From the NCBI GenBank assembly GCA_003255065.1, contig QAOA01005223.1, forward strand, positions 455,175 to 519,174: 64,000 nucleotides of DNA. Reading direction: 5' to 3'. The position numbers and the translations under genes are program-made. The notes below the pieces were generated by a model. It was not told where the DNA came from and made no database searches. It saw only the letters and a program-made list of their open reading frames with translations. The DNA comes from Cercis canadensis (lineage: Eukaryota > Streptophyta > Magnoliopsida > Fabales > Fabaceae). Of the stretch, positions 1-13,259 are shown in pieces. Position 1 is the first letter of the stretch. Each line of letters opens with the position of its first letter.

Positions 1-3000
1 GAAACAGGGTCCCGGACAAGATATAGTTACTCACCAGGACACAGTCCCGACCCAGATATTGGGAAACACAATAGAAATATCCGAGTCAGAAACAGGGATG
101 AACCGAAACAGGTTCTCGGACCAGATATACTGACTCTCCAGGAAACAGTCCCGTCCCAGATATATGGAAACACAATATAAATATCCGAGTCAGTAACAGG
201 GATGAACCGAAAAAGGCTCCCGGACCAGATATAGTGACTCACCAGAAAACAGTCCCATACCAGATATAGGGAAACACGAGAATAAGATTTGATTTAGAAA
301 AAGGGATGAACCGAAACAGGGTCCCGGACAAGATACACTTACTCACCAAGAAAGAGTCCCCTCCCAGATATATGAAAACATAATAGAAATATCCGAGTCA
401 GAAACAGGGATGAACCGAAACAGGGTCCCGGTCCAGATATAGTGACTCACCAGGAAACAGTCCCGTCCCATATATAGGGAAACACAATAGAAATATCCGA
501 GTCAGAAACAGGGATGAACCAAAACAAGGTCCCGGACCAGATATAGTGACTTACCAAGAAACAGTCCCGTCTGGGATACAGGGAAACACAATATAAATAT
601 CCGAGTCAGAAACACGGATGAACCGAAACAGGGTCCTGGACCAGATATTTTTTCTCACCAAGAAATAGTCTGGTCACAGATATAGGGAAACACAATACAA
701 ATATCCGAGTCAGAAACTTTGAAGAACAGAAAAAGGGTGCCGGACCAGATATAGTGACTCACCAGTAAACTACCTAGTCCCAGATACAGGGAAACACGAG
801 AAAAATATCCGAGTCAGAAACAGGGATGAACCAAAATAGCGTCCCGGACCAGATATAGTGACTCACCAGGAAACAGTTCCGTCCCAGATACAGGGAAACA
901 CAAGAAAAATATCCAAGTCAGAAACAGGGTTAACCGAAACAGGTTCTCAGACCAGATATAGTGACTCACCAGGAAACCATCAAGTCCCATATAAAGGAAA
1001 CACGAGAAAAACATTCAAGTCAGAGACAGGGATGAACCGAAACAGGGTCGTGGACCAGATATACTGATTTACCAGAAAAAAGTCCCTTCCCAGATATATG
1101 GAAGCACAATAGAAATATCCGAGTCAGAAACAGGGATTAACCGAAATAGGGACCGGAACAGATATAGTGACTCACCAGAAAACTGTTTCGTCCCAGATAT
1201 ATGGAAACACAAGAAAAATATCTGAGTTAGAAACAGGGATGAACCGAAACAGGTTCCTAGACCAGATATAGTGACTCACCAGGAAACTGCATGTTCCAGA
1301 TACAGGGAAACACGAGAAAAACATCCGAGTCAGAAACAGGGATGAACCGAAACAGGGTCCCGTTCCAGATATAGTGACTAACTAGGAAACATTTCCGTCC
1401 CATATATAGGGAAACACAATAGAAATATACGAGTCAGAAACAGGGATAAACCGAAACAAGGTCCCGAACCAGATATAGATACTCACCAGGAAACAGTCTC
1501 GTCCTAGATACAGGGAAACACAAGAAAAATATCCGAGTCAGAAACTGGGATGAACCGAAAAAGGGTCCCGGACCAGATATTGTGACTCACCAGGAAACAT
1601 TCCCGTCCCACATACAGGGAAACACGAGAAAGATATTTGATTCGGAAACAGGCTCTCGGACCAGATATTGTTACTCACCAAGAAACAGTTTGGTCCCAGA
1701 TATAGGGAAACACAATAGAAATATCCGAGTCAGAAACTTTGAAGAACTGAAACAGGGTACCGGACCAGATATAGTGACTCACCAGGAAACTGTCCAGTCC
1801 TAGATTTAGGGAAACACGAGAAAAATTTCCAAGTCACAAACAGGGATGAACCAAAACAAGGTCCCGGACCAGATATAGTGACTCACCAGGAAACTATCCA
1901 GTCCCATATACAGGGAAACTCAAGAAAAATATCCAAGTTAAGAACAGGGATGAACCGAAACAGGGTCCCGGTCCAGATATAGTGACTCACCAGGAAAAAG
2001 TCCCGTCCCAAATATAGGGAAACACAATAAAAATATCTGAGTCAGAAACAGGGATGAACCAAAACAGGGTCCCGGACCAGATATAGTGACTTAGCAGGAA
2101 ACATTCCCGTCCCGGATACAGGGAAACACAATAGAAATATCTGAGTCAGAAACAGGGATGAACCGAAACAGTGACCCGGACCAGATATTGTTTCTCATCA
2201 AGAAAGAGTCCCGTCCCAGATATATGAAAACATAATAGAAATATCCGAGTCAGAAATTTTGAATAACTGAAGCAGGGTCTCGGATCAGATATACTGACTC
2301 ACCAAGAAACAGTCTCGTCCCATATATAGGGAAACACAATAGAAATATCCGAGTCAGAAACAGGGATGAACCAAAACAGGGTCCCGGACCAGATATAGTG
2401 ACTTACCAGGAAATAGTCTTGTCTGGGATACAGGGAAACACAATATAAATATCCGAGTCAGAAACTGGGATGAACCGAAACAGGGTATCGGACCAGATAT
2501 TTTTTCTCACCAAGAAATAGTCTGGTCACAGATATAGGGAAACACAATACAAATATCCGAGTCAGAAACTTTAAAGAACTGAAAAAGGGTGCCGGACCAG
2601 ATATAGTGACTCACCAGGAAACTGTCCAGTCCCAGATACAAGGAAACACGAGAAAAATATTCGAGTCAGAAACAGGGATGAACCGAAACAGGGTCCCGGA
2701 CCAGATATAGTGACTCACCAGGAAACTGTTCCGTCCCAGATACAGGGAAACACGAGAAAAATATCTGAGTCAGAAACAGGGATGAACCGAAACAGGGTCC
2801 CAGACCAGATATTGTTACTCACCAAGAAACAGTCCCGTCCCTGATATAGGGAAACACAATAGAAATATCTGAGTCAGAAATTTTGAATAACTGAAACAGG
2901 GTCTCGGATCAGATATACTGACTCTCCAGGAAACAGTCCCGTCCTAGATATATGGAAACACAATAGAAATATCCGAGTCAGAAACTGGGATGACCCGAAA

Positions 3001-6000
3001 CCGGGTCTCGGACCAGATATAGTGACTCACCAAGAAGCTGTCCAGTCCCATATACAGGGAAACACGAGAAAAATATCTGAATCAGACACAAGGATGAACC
3101 GAAACAGGGTCTCGGACAAGATATACTGACTCACCAAGAAACAGTCCCGTCGCAGATATATGGAAACACAATAGAAATATCCGAGTCAGAAACAGGGTTG
3201 AACTGAAAAAGGGTCCCGGACCAGATATAGTGACTCACCAGGAAAAAGTCTCGTCCCAGATATATAGAAACAAAATAGAAATATCTGAGTCAGAAACTAG
3301 GATGAACCGAAACCGGGTCCCGGACCAGATATAGTGAATTACCAGGAAACTGTCCAGTCCCATATACAGGGAAACAGTGAGAAAAATATCCGAGTCAGAA
3401 ATAGGGATGAACCGAAACAGGGTCTCGGACAAGATATACTGACTCACCAGGAAACAGTCCCGTCCCAGATATATGGAAACACAATAGAAATATCCGAGTC
3501 AGAAACAGGGATAAACCGAAACAATGTCCCGAACCAGATATAGTTACTCACCAGGAAACTGTTTAGTCCCAGATATATGGAAACACAAGAAAAATATCTG
3601 TGTTAGAAACTGGGATGAACCGAAACTGGTTCCTAGACCAGATATAGTGACTCACCAGGAAACTGTCCCGTTCCAGATACAGGGAAACAAGAGAAAAATA
3701 TCCGAGTCAGAAATAGGGATGAACCGAAAAAAGGGTCTCGGACCAGATATAGTGACTCACCAGGAAACTATCCAGTCCCATATACAGGGAAACTCCAGAA
3801 AAATATCCAAGTTAAAAACAGGGATGAACCAAAACAGGGTCGTGGACCATATATACTGACTCACCAGGAAAAAGTTCCGTCCCAGATATATGGAAACACA
3901 ATAGAAATATCCGAGTCAGAAATAGGGATGAACCGAAACAGGGACCGGACCAGATATAGTGACTTACCAGAAAAATGTTTAGTCCCTGATATATGGAAAC
4001 ACAAGAAAAATATCTGAGTTAGAAAAAGAGTTGAACCGAAACAGGTTCCTAGACCAGATATAGTGACTCACCAGGAAACTGTCTCATTCCAGATACAGGG
4101 AAACAAGAGAAAAATATCCGAGTCAAAAACAGGGATGAAACGAAACAGGGTCCCGGTCCAGATATAGTGACTCACAAGGAAACAATCTCGTCCCATATAT
4201 AGGGAAACACAATAGAAATATCCGAGTCAGAAACAAGGATAAACCGAAACAAGGTCCCGAACCAGATATAGTTACTCACCAGGAAACAGTCTCGTCCTAG
4301 ATACAGGGAAACACGAGAAAACTATCCGAGTCAGAAACAGGGATGAACCAAAACAGGGTCTCGGACAAGATATACTGACTCACCAGGAAACAGTCCCATC
4401 CCAGATATATGGAAACACAACAGGAATATCCGAGTCAGAAACAGAGAGGAACAGAAAAAAAGGGTCCCGGACCAGATATAGTGACTCACCAGAAAACAGT
4501 CCCGTACCAGTTACAGGGAAAAACAAAAAAAAAATATTTGATCAAGAAACAGGGATGAACCGAAACAACATCCCGGACAAGATAAAGTTACTCACCAGGA
4601 CACAGTCCCGTCCCAGATATTGGGAAACACAATAGAAATATCCGAGTCAGAAACAGGGATGAACAGAACAGGATCTCGGACAAGATATACTGACTCACCA
4701 GGGAACAGTCCCGTCCCAGATATATGGAAACACAATAGAAATATTCGAGTCAGAAACAGGGATGAACCGAAAAAGGGTCCCGGACTAGATATAGTGAATC
4801 CCCAAGATACAGTCCCGTACCAGATACAGGGAAACACGAGAGAAATATTTGATAAAGAAAAAGGGATGAACCGAAACAGGGTCCCGGACAAGATATAGTT
4901 ACTCACCAGGACACAGTCCCGTCCTAGATATTGGGAAACACAATAGAAATATCTGAGTCAGAAATAGGGATGAACCAAACAGGGCCTCGGACCAGATATA
5001 GTGACTCAACAGGAAACTGTCCAGTCCCAGATGCAGCGAAAGACGAGAAAAATATCCAGGTCAGAAATAGGGATGAACCGAAACAGGGTCCCGGAACAGA
5101 TAAAGTGACTCACCAGCAAACTATCCAGTCCCCACTACAGGGAAACACAAGAAAAATGTCCAAGTTAGAAACAGGGATTAACCGAAACAGGGTCGTGGAC
5201 CAGATATACTGACTCACCGAGAAAAAGTCTCGTCCCAGATATATGGAAACACAATAGACATATCCGAGTTAGAAACAAGGATAAACTGAAACAGTGACCG
5301 GACCAGATATAGTGACTCACCAGAAAACTGTTTCGTCCCGGATATATGGAAACGCAAGAAAAATATCTGAGTAGGAAACAGGGATGATCCGGAACAGGTT
5401 CCTAGACCAGATATAGTGACTCACCAGGAAACTGTCCCGTTCCAGATAAAGGGAAACAAGAGAAAAATATCCGAGTCAGAAACAGGGATGAACCGAAACA
5501 GGGTCCCGGTCCAGATATAGTGACTTACCAGGAAACAGTCCCGTCCCATATATAGGGAAACACAATAGAAATATCCGAGTAAGAAACAGGGATGAACCGA
5601 AAAAGGGTGCCCGACCAGATATAGTGACTCACCAGGAAATAGTTCCGTACCAGATACAGGGAAACACGAGAAAAATATTTGATACAGAAACAGGGACGAA
5701 CCGAAATAGGGTCCCGGACAAGATATAGTTACTCACCAGGACACAGTCCCGTCCCAGATATTGGGAAACAGAACAGAAATATCCGAGTCAGAAACAGGGA
5801 TGGACCAAAACAGGGTCTCGGACCAGATATACTGACTCACCAGGAAACAGTCCCGTCCCAGATATATGGAAACACAATAGAAATATCCGAGTCAGAAACA
5901 GGGATGAACCGAAAAAGGGTCCCGGAACGGATATAGTGACTCACCAGAAAACAGTCCTATACCAGATACAGGGAAAGACTAGAAAAATATTTGATTCAGA

Positions 6001-8414
6001 AATAGGGATGAAACGAAACAGGGTCCCGGACCAGATATACTGACTTACCAAGAAACAGTCCCCTCCTAGATATATGGAAACACAAAAGAAATATCCGAAT
6101 CAGAAACAGGGAAGAACCGAAACAGGGTCTTAGTCCAGATATAGTGACTCACTAGGAAACAGTCCCGTCCCAGATATAGGGAAACAAAATAGAAATATCC
6201 GAGTCAGAAATTTTGAATAAGTGAAACAGGGTCCCGGACCAGATATAGTGACTTACCAGGAAACAGTCCCGTCCCGGATACAAGGAAACACAATAGAAAT
6301 GTCTGAGTCAGAAACAGGGATGAACCGAAACAGGGTCCCGGACCAGATATTGTTACTCACAAAGAAACAGTCCCGTCCCTGATATAGGGAAACAAAATAG
6401 AAATATCCGAGTAAGAAATTTTGAATAACTGAAACAGGGTCCCGGACCAGATATAGTGACTCACCAGGAAACTGTCCAGCCCCAGATACAGGGAAACACG
6501 AGAAAAATATCCGAGTCAGAAACAGGGATGAACCGAAACATGGTCCCGGACCAGATATAGTCACTCACCAGGAAACTGTTCCGTCCCAGATACAGGAAAA
6601 CACAAGAAAAATATCCAAGTCAAAAACAGGTTGAACCGAAACAGGTTCTCGACCAGATATAGTGACTCACCAGGAAACTATCCAGTCCCATAAACTGGGA
6701 AACACGAGAAAAACATCCAAGTCAGAAACAGGGATGAACCGAAACAGGGTCGTGGACCAGATATACTGACTCACCAGTAAAAAGTCCCGTTCTGGATATA
6801 TGGAAACACAATAGAAATATTCGAGTCAGAAACAGGGATGAACCGAAACAGGGACCGGACCAGATATAGTGACTCACCAGAAAACTGTTTCGTCCCAGAT
6901 ATACGGAAACACAAGAAAAATATCTGAGTTAGAAACAGGGATGAACCGAAATAGGTTCCTAGACCAGATATAGTGACTCACCAGGAAACCGTCCCGTTCC
7001 AGATAAAGGGAAACAAGAGAAAAATATCCGAGTCAGAAGCAGGGATCAACCGAAACAGGATCTCGGATCAGATATACTGACTATCCAGGAAACAGTCCCG
7101 TCCCAGTTATATGAAAACACAATAGAAATATCTGAGTCTGAAACTGGGATGAACCGAAACCGGGTCCCGGACCAGATATAGTGAATAACCAAGAAACTGT
7201 CCAGTCCCATGTACAGGGAAACATGAGAAAAATATCCGAGTCAGAAATAAGGATGAATCGAAACAGGGTCTCGGACAAGATATACTGACTCACCAGGAAA
7301 TATTCCCGTCCCAGATATATGGAAACACAATAGAAATATCCGAGTCAGAAACAGGGATAAACCGAAAAATGGTCCCGAACCAGATGTAGTGACTCACCAG
7401 AAAACAGTCCCATACCAGATACAGGGAAACACAGGAAAAAAATTTGATTCAGAAATAGGGATGAACCGAAACAGTGTCCCAGACCAAATATACTAACTCA
7501 CCAAGAAACCGCCCCATCCTAGATATATGGAAACACAATAGAAATATCCGAATCAAAAAAAAAAATGAACCGAAATAGGGTCCCGGTCCAGATATAGTGA
7601 CTCACCAGGAAAAAGTCCCGTCCCATATATAGGTAAACACAATAGAAATATCTGAGTCAGAAACAGGGATGAACCAAACAGGGTCCCGGACCAGATATAG
7701 TGACTTACCAGGAAACAGTCCCGTCCCGGATACAGGGAAACACAATAGAAATGTCTGAGTCAGAAACAGGGATGAACCGAAACAGGGTCCCGGACCAGAT
7801 ATTGTTACTCACCAAGAAACAGTCCCGTCCCAGATATAGGGAAACAGAATAGAAATATCTGAGTCAGAAATTTTGAATAACTGAAACAGGGTCTCTGATC
7901 AGATATACTGACTCACCAGGAAACACTCCCGTCCCAGATATATGGAAACACAATAGAAATATCCGAGTCAGAAACTGGGATGAACCGAAACCGGGTCCCG
8001 GACCAGATATAGTGACTCACCAAGAAACTGTCCAGTCCCATATACAGGGAAACACGAGAAAAATATTTGAATCAGACACAAGGATGAACCGAAACAGGGT
8101 CCCGGACCAGATATAGTGACTCACCAGGAAACTGTTCCGTCCCAGATATAGGGAAACACAAGAAAAATATCCAAATCAGAAACAGGCTGAACCGAAACAG
8201 GATCCCGGACTAGATATAGTGACTCACTAGGAAACTATCCAGTCCCATATACAGGGAAACACGAGAAAAACATCCAAGTCAGAAACAGGGATGAACCGAA
8301 ACAGGGTCGTGGACCGGATATACTGACTCACCAAGAAAAAAGTCCCGTCCCAGATATATGGAAACACAATAGAAATATCCGAGTCAGAAACAGGGATAAA
8401 CCGAAACAAGGTCC
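1..8414 (+). repeat. 104-bp satellite array, subfamily 1, first block
   Basis: Head-to-tail tandem array, open at the left edge of the window. The period is visible in the recurrence of GGGATGAACC, for example at 303 and 407, which is exactly 104 bp. Each monomer reads as four modules that all start GAAA: a 37-bp module beginning GAAACAGGGTCCCGGACCAG, a 36-bp module beginning GAAACAGTCCCGTCCCAGAT, the 15-bp GAAATATCCGAGTCA and the 16-bp GAAACAGGGATGAACC. Monomers differ from one another by scattered substitutions, but variant types recur in order. One run has GTCGTGGACC, then GGGACCGGACC, then GGTTCCTAGACC, near 1047-1255, 3840-4046, 5193-5400 and 6749-6957. That indicates a higher-order repeat of about 13-15 monomers. 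A divergent last module (TTTTGAATAACT or CTTTGAAGAACT) appears near 718, 1737, 2261, 2570, 2880, 6210, 6417 and 7870. No gene is supported here. The family is not recognised. Confidence 0.95.
8410..8414. repeat. Left target-site duplication of solo LTR family I
   Basis: GGTCC directly precedes the LTR start and is repeated directly after its end at 9842-9846. Joining the flanks across one GGTCC restores an ordinary monomer, matching the uninterrupted paralogue near 3511-3600. Confidence 0.9.
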
Positions 8415-9841
8415 TGATGAACACACTTTTTATACAATAGTTATTCCTCATACTTAGTCTTTTAAACCTCTTTTGGGCTGAATTGCATAGACTTAGACCT
8501 CATTTCATGACTTTGGATCCATTTATGCTTAATTGCAATTTCCAGCAATACTGGGCATTATATGCTGTCTCTGTGTTTCAGGCATATCTTGAGTTCTGTA
8601 TGTCTAAAAATTCCGAGTCATACCTTGTTGGAAATATGAAAGAATTGTCTACAACTTTCTTTCAGGGCTCCAAAGCTAATTCGGACGTTCAGAAGGTCAT
8701 ATGCAGCCTGGAAGCCAGAGAAGACATGCTGTCGCAGGATCCTGACCTACATGCAGTATTTGGGTCATAACTTGAGTTGTAGATGTCATATGGACCTGAA
8801 ACTGGTACCATTGGAAAGCTAACAGACAGAGCTTCAATTGATATGAAGACCGGTTCACCATATTTTATGTGGAAGATGGTCTTATTTGCTGTGCAAGTTA
8901 GCTGACGGTTCCAGACACCTTCTGCCACTTAAATGGGCCTAACTTCCTCATGACAAGTCCAAATGGGCCCAAACCAAAGCCCAATTGAAGCTAAGGCCCA
9001 TGGGAACAAGTGTGCCCTAAGGGCAATTTAGGTGTGCATGTAAAATTGGAGGTCTATATCAGAAGAAGGAGGCAGCCGAAATTCATAACCACCTCATTAG
9101 ATATTTTAGACAGATTTTTGTGCTTTCCTTAGTTCTTAAGTTTTCTTTAGATATTTTGTAAGAACTTCAGCTCCTCTTGTTCATGGAGGGCTAATCCAAC
9201 ATATCAATCCAGGTTTTGCTATTCTGATTATTGGTTTTGAGATTATGAGTTGTTGTTCTTCCTTTTAGTTGTTAATCAAAGTTCTTTCAATCCTTTGAAA
9301 TATTCTGTTTGAATTGCTTAATTCGAATTGGATCTTCATGTGTGATTGCTTAATTGCATGTGATAAAAGAGGATTGTATGGTTGATTAATGTTTCTGAGC
9401 TTTTGGATGGATTAATCACCTTGGCTGGATCATGGACTTAGGTAAAACTAGACTTGAATGTTTGCTTAATTCATTTAGTCTTAGTTGAATCCGAATTCTG
9501 GTTGCTTAACCAGTGGAATCCATAGAACATTGAGAGGCTTCTTGATATGTTTTAAAGGCCAAGAACATGGTTAATAATTGAATGGATCATTAGAAATCAA
9601 GGATGAACTAAAATCAGAATTAGTAAAGACTTGGATTGGTTGTTTTCTCTTAAACTTCACCACTGATAATTAATTTTCGTTAATCACATAAACCAACAAA
9701 ACCCCCCTATTTACATGCTTCTTAATATGATTCACTAAATAGAACAATCCTTAGGTTCGACTTAGGGCTGTCCTATGCTGCAAATAGCTAGGTAACCGAC
9801 CTAAAACTTTAAGTAATTTGAGAAGCCTCGGCAGCTCATCA
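8415..9841 (+). mobile_element. Solo LTR, retrotransposon family I (1427 bp)
   Basis: This non-satellite segment starts TGATGA and ends TCATCA, so it has the TG...CA ends of an LTR extended to a 6-bp inverted terminus. It is flanked by the 5-bp direct duplication GGTCC. There is no primer-binding site, polypurine tract, gag or pol next to it, so it is a solo LTR left by LTR-LTR recombination. Orientation is inferred from a TATA-like CTATATC at 9054-9060 followed by a C-rich tract and a U5-like end (AATCCTTAGGTTCGACTTAG near 9749). It shares diagnostic patches with the family II LTRs: the 5' end, GGAAAGCTAACAG, repeated GGGCC-type motifs, GGAGGCAGCC, CATGG(A/G)(A/G)GGCTAA and the ACCCCCC tract. 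The two are therefore relatives but clearly diverged. A 95-codon open frame at 8483-8770 lies inside it and looks fortuitous. Superfamily is not settled; a Ty3/gypsy origin is my guess only. Confidence 0.88.
9054..9060 (+). promoter_or_regulatory. Possible TATA box of family I LTR
   Basis: CTATATC lies about 15 bp before a GGAGGCAGCC motif. In the family II LTRs the TATA-like element lies on the other side of the same motif, a few bases after it. The position near the middle of the LTR fits a U3/R boundary. No transcript evidence is available. Confidence 0.4.
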
Positions 9842-9846
9842 GGTCC
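9842..9846. repeat. Right target-site duplication of solo LTR family I
   Basis: GGTCC, identical to 8410-8414. The satellite monomer resumes in register after it (CGAACCAGATA...). Confidence 0.9.
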
Positions 9847-10539
9847 CGAACCAGATACAGTTACTCACCAGGAAACTGTTTAGTCCCAGATATATGGAAA
9901 CACAAGAAAAATATATGTGTTAGAAATAGGGATGAACCGAAACAGGTTCCTAGACCAGATATAGTGACTCACCAGGAAACTGTCCCGTTCCAGATAAAGG
10001 GAAACAAGAGAAAAATATTCGAGTCAGAAACAGCGATGAACCGAAAAAGGGTCCCAGACCAGATATAGTGACTCACTAGGAAACAGTTCCGTCCCCGATA
10101 CAGCGAAACACGAGAAAAATATCAATGTCAGAAACAGGGATGAACCGAAACAGGGTCCCGGACCAGATATAGTGACTTACCTAGAAACTGTGCCATCCCA
10201 GATACAGGGAAACACAAGAAAAATATCCAAATCAGAAAAAGGCTGAATCGAAACAGGTTTCCGGACCAGATATAGTGACTCACCAGGAAACTATCCAGTC
10301 CCAGATAAAGGGAAACAAGAGAAAAATATCCGAGTCAGAAACAGGGATGAACCGAAACAGGGTTTCGGATCAGATATACTGACTCACCAGGAAACAGTCC
10401 CGTCACAGATATATGGAAACACAATAGAAATATCCGAGTCAGAAACTGGGATAAACCGAAAAAGGGTCCCGAACCAGATATAGTGAATCACCAGGAAACT
10501 GTCCAGTCCCATATACAGGGAAACATAAGAAAAATATCC

Positions 10540-11680
10540 GAGTCAGAAACAGGGATGAACCGAAACAGAGTCCCGGTCCAGATATAGTGACTCACCAGGA
10601 AACAGTCCCGTCCCATATATAGGGAAACACAATAGAAATATCCGAGTCAGAAACAGGGATGCACCAAAACAGGGTCCCGTACCAGATATAGTGACTTTCC
10701 ATGAAACAGTCCCGTCCCGGATACAGGGAAAAATAATAGAAATATCTGAGTCAGAAACAGGAGTAAACCGAAACAAGGTCCCGAACCAGATATAGTTACT
10801 CACTAGGAAACAGTCTCGTCATAGATACAGGGAAACACGAGAAAAATATCCGAGTCAGAAACTGGGATGAACCGAAACTGGGTCCCAGACCAGATATAGT
10901 GACTCACTAGGAAACTGTCCGGTCCCATATACAAGGAAACAAGAGAAAAATATCCGAGTCAGAAACAGGGATGAAGCGAAAAAGGGTCCCGGACCAGATA
11001 TAGTGACTCACCAGGAAACTATCCAGTCCCATATACAGGGAAACTCAAGAAAAATATCCAAGTTAAAAAAAGGGATGAACCGAAACAGGGTCGTGGACCA
11101 GATACGCTGACTCACCAGGAAAAAGTCCCGTCCCAGATATATGGAAACACAATAGAATATCCGAGTTAGAAACAGGGATGAACCGAAACCGGGACCGGAC
11201 CAGATATAGTGACTTACCAGAAAACTGTTTAGTTCCAGATATATGGAAACACAAGAAATATATATGTGTTAGAAACAGGGATGAACCGAAACAGGTTCCT
11301 AGACCAGATATAGTGACTCACCAGGAAACTGTCCCGTTCCAGATACAAGGAAACAAGAGAAAAATATTCGAGTCAGAAACAGGGATGAACCGAAACAGGG
11401 TCCCGGTCCAGATATAGTGACTCACCAGGAAACAGTCCCGTCCCATATATAGGGAAACACAATAGAAATATCCGAGTCAGAAACAGGGATGAACCAAAAC
11501 AGGGTCCCGTACCAGATATAGTGACTTTCAAGGAAACAGTCCCATCTCGGACACAGAGAAAAATAATAGAAATATCCGAGTCAGAAACAGGGATAAACCG
11601 AAACAAGGTCCCGAACGAGATATAGTTACTCACCAGGAAACAGTCTCGTCCTAGATACAGGGAAACACGAGAGAAATATC
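10540..11680 (+). repeat. Local duplication of three monomers, about 830 bp apart
   Basis: About 310 bp at 10540-10850 recurs at 11370-11680, offset 830 bp, which is eight monomers minus two bases. Shared variants include the TGACTTTC in place of TGACTCAC and the GAAAAATAATAGAAATAT motif. Similarity falls off on both sides, so the paired monomers are part of a larger, already diverged higher-order repeat. Confidence 0.7.
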
Positions 11681-13259
11681 CAAGTCAAAAACATGGATGA
11701 ACTGAAACAGGGTCTTGGACAAGATATACTGACTCACCAGGAAACTATCCGGTCCCAGATACAGGGAAACACGAGAAAAATATCCGAGTCAGAAAGAGGG
11801 ATGAACCGAAACAGGGTCCCGGACCAGATATAGTGACTCACCAGGAAACTGTTCCGTCCAATATATAGGGAAACACGATAAAAATATCCAAGTCAGAAAC
11901 AGGGATGAACCGAAACAGGGTCCCGGACCAGATATAGTGACTCACCAGGAAACAGTCCCGTCCCAGATACAGGGAAACACGAGAAAAATATTTGATTCGG
12001 AAACAGGAATGAACCGAAACAGGATCCCGGACCAGATATTGTTACTCACTAAGAAACAGTCTCGTCCCAGATATAGGGAAACACAATAGAAATATCCGAG
12101 TCAGAAACTTTGAAGAACTGAAACAGGGTCCCGGACCAGATATAGTGACTCACCGGGAAACTGTCCGGTCCTAGATACAGGGAAACACGAGAAAAATATC
12201 CGAGTCAGAAATAGCGATGAACCGAAACAGGGTCCCGGACCTGATATAGTGACTCACCAGGAAACTTTCCGTCCAAGATACAGGGAAGCACGAGAAAAAT
12301 ATCTGAGTCAGAAACAGGGATGAACCGAAACAGGGTCCCGGACCAGATATAGTGACTCACCAGGAAACTGTTCCGTCCCAGATATAGGGAAACACGAGAA
12401 AAATATCCCAATCAGAAACAGGCTGAACCGAAACAGGTTCCCGGACCAGATATAATGACTCACCAGGAAACTATCCAATCCCATATACAGGAAAACACGA
12501 GAAAAAAATCCAAATCAGAAACAGGGATGAACCAAAACAGGGTCGTGGACCAGATATACTGAGTGACCTGGAAAAAGTCCTGTCCCAGATAAATGGAAAC
12601 ACAAAAGAAATATCCGAGTCAGAAACAGGGATTAACCGAAACAGGGACCAGACCAGATATAGTGAATCACCAAAAAACTGTTTCGTCCCAGATATAGGGA
12701 AACACAAGAAAAATATTTGAGTTAGAAACAGGGATGAAATGAAACAGGTTCCTAGACCAGATATAGTGACTCACCAGGAAACTGTCCCGTTCCAGATAAA
12801 GGGAAACAAGAGAAAAATATCTGAGTCAGAAACAGGGATGAACCGAAACAGGGTTTCGGATCAGATATACTGACTCACCAGCAAACAGTCCCGTCACAGA
12901 TATATGGAAACACAATAGAAATATCCGAGTTAGAAACTGGGATAAACAGAAAAAAGGTCCCGGACCAGATATAGTGACTCACCAGGAAACTGTCCAGTCC
13001 CATATACAGGGAAACATAAGAAAAATATCTGAGTCAGAAACAGGGATGAACCGAAACAGGGTCTCGGACAAGATATACTGACTCACCAGGAAACAGTCCA
13101 GTCCTAGATATTTGGAAACACAATAGAAATATCCGAGTCAGAAACAGGGATGAATCGAAAAAGGGTCCCGGACCAGATATAGTGACCCACAAGGAAACTG
13201 TCCCGCACCAGATACAGGGAAACAGGAGAAAAATATTTGATACAGAAATAGGGATTAAC

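Noticed and set aside
1..8414. CRISPR array
   Set aside because: The direct repeats have no unique spacers; the whole 104-bp period is repeated, monomers diverge throughout, and the setting is a eukaryotic retrotransposon-bearing genome.
8483..8770. 95-codon open frame as a retroviral or host protein gene
   Set aside because: It lies entirely inside the family I solo LTR, has no recognisable domain, and LTRs do not normally code at this position. The overlapping minus-strand frame at 8689-8928 is equally unsupported.
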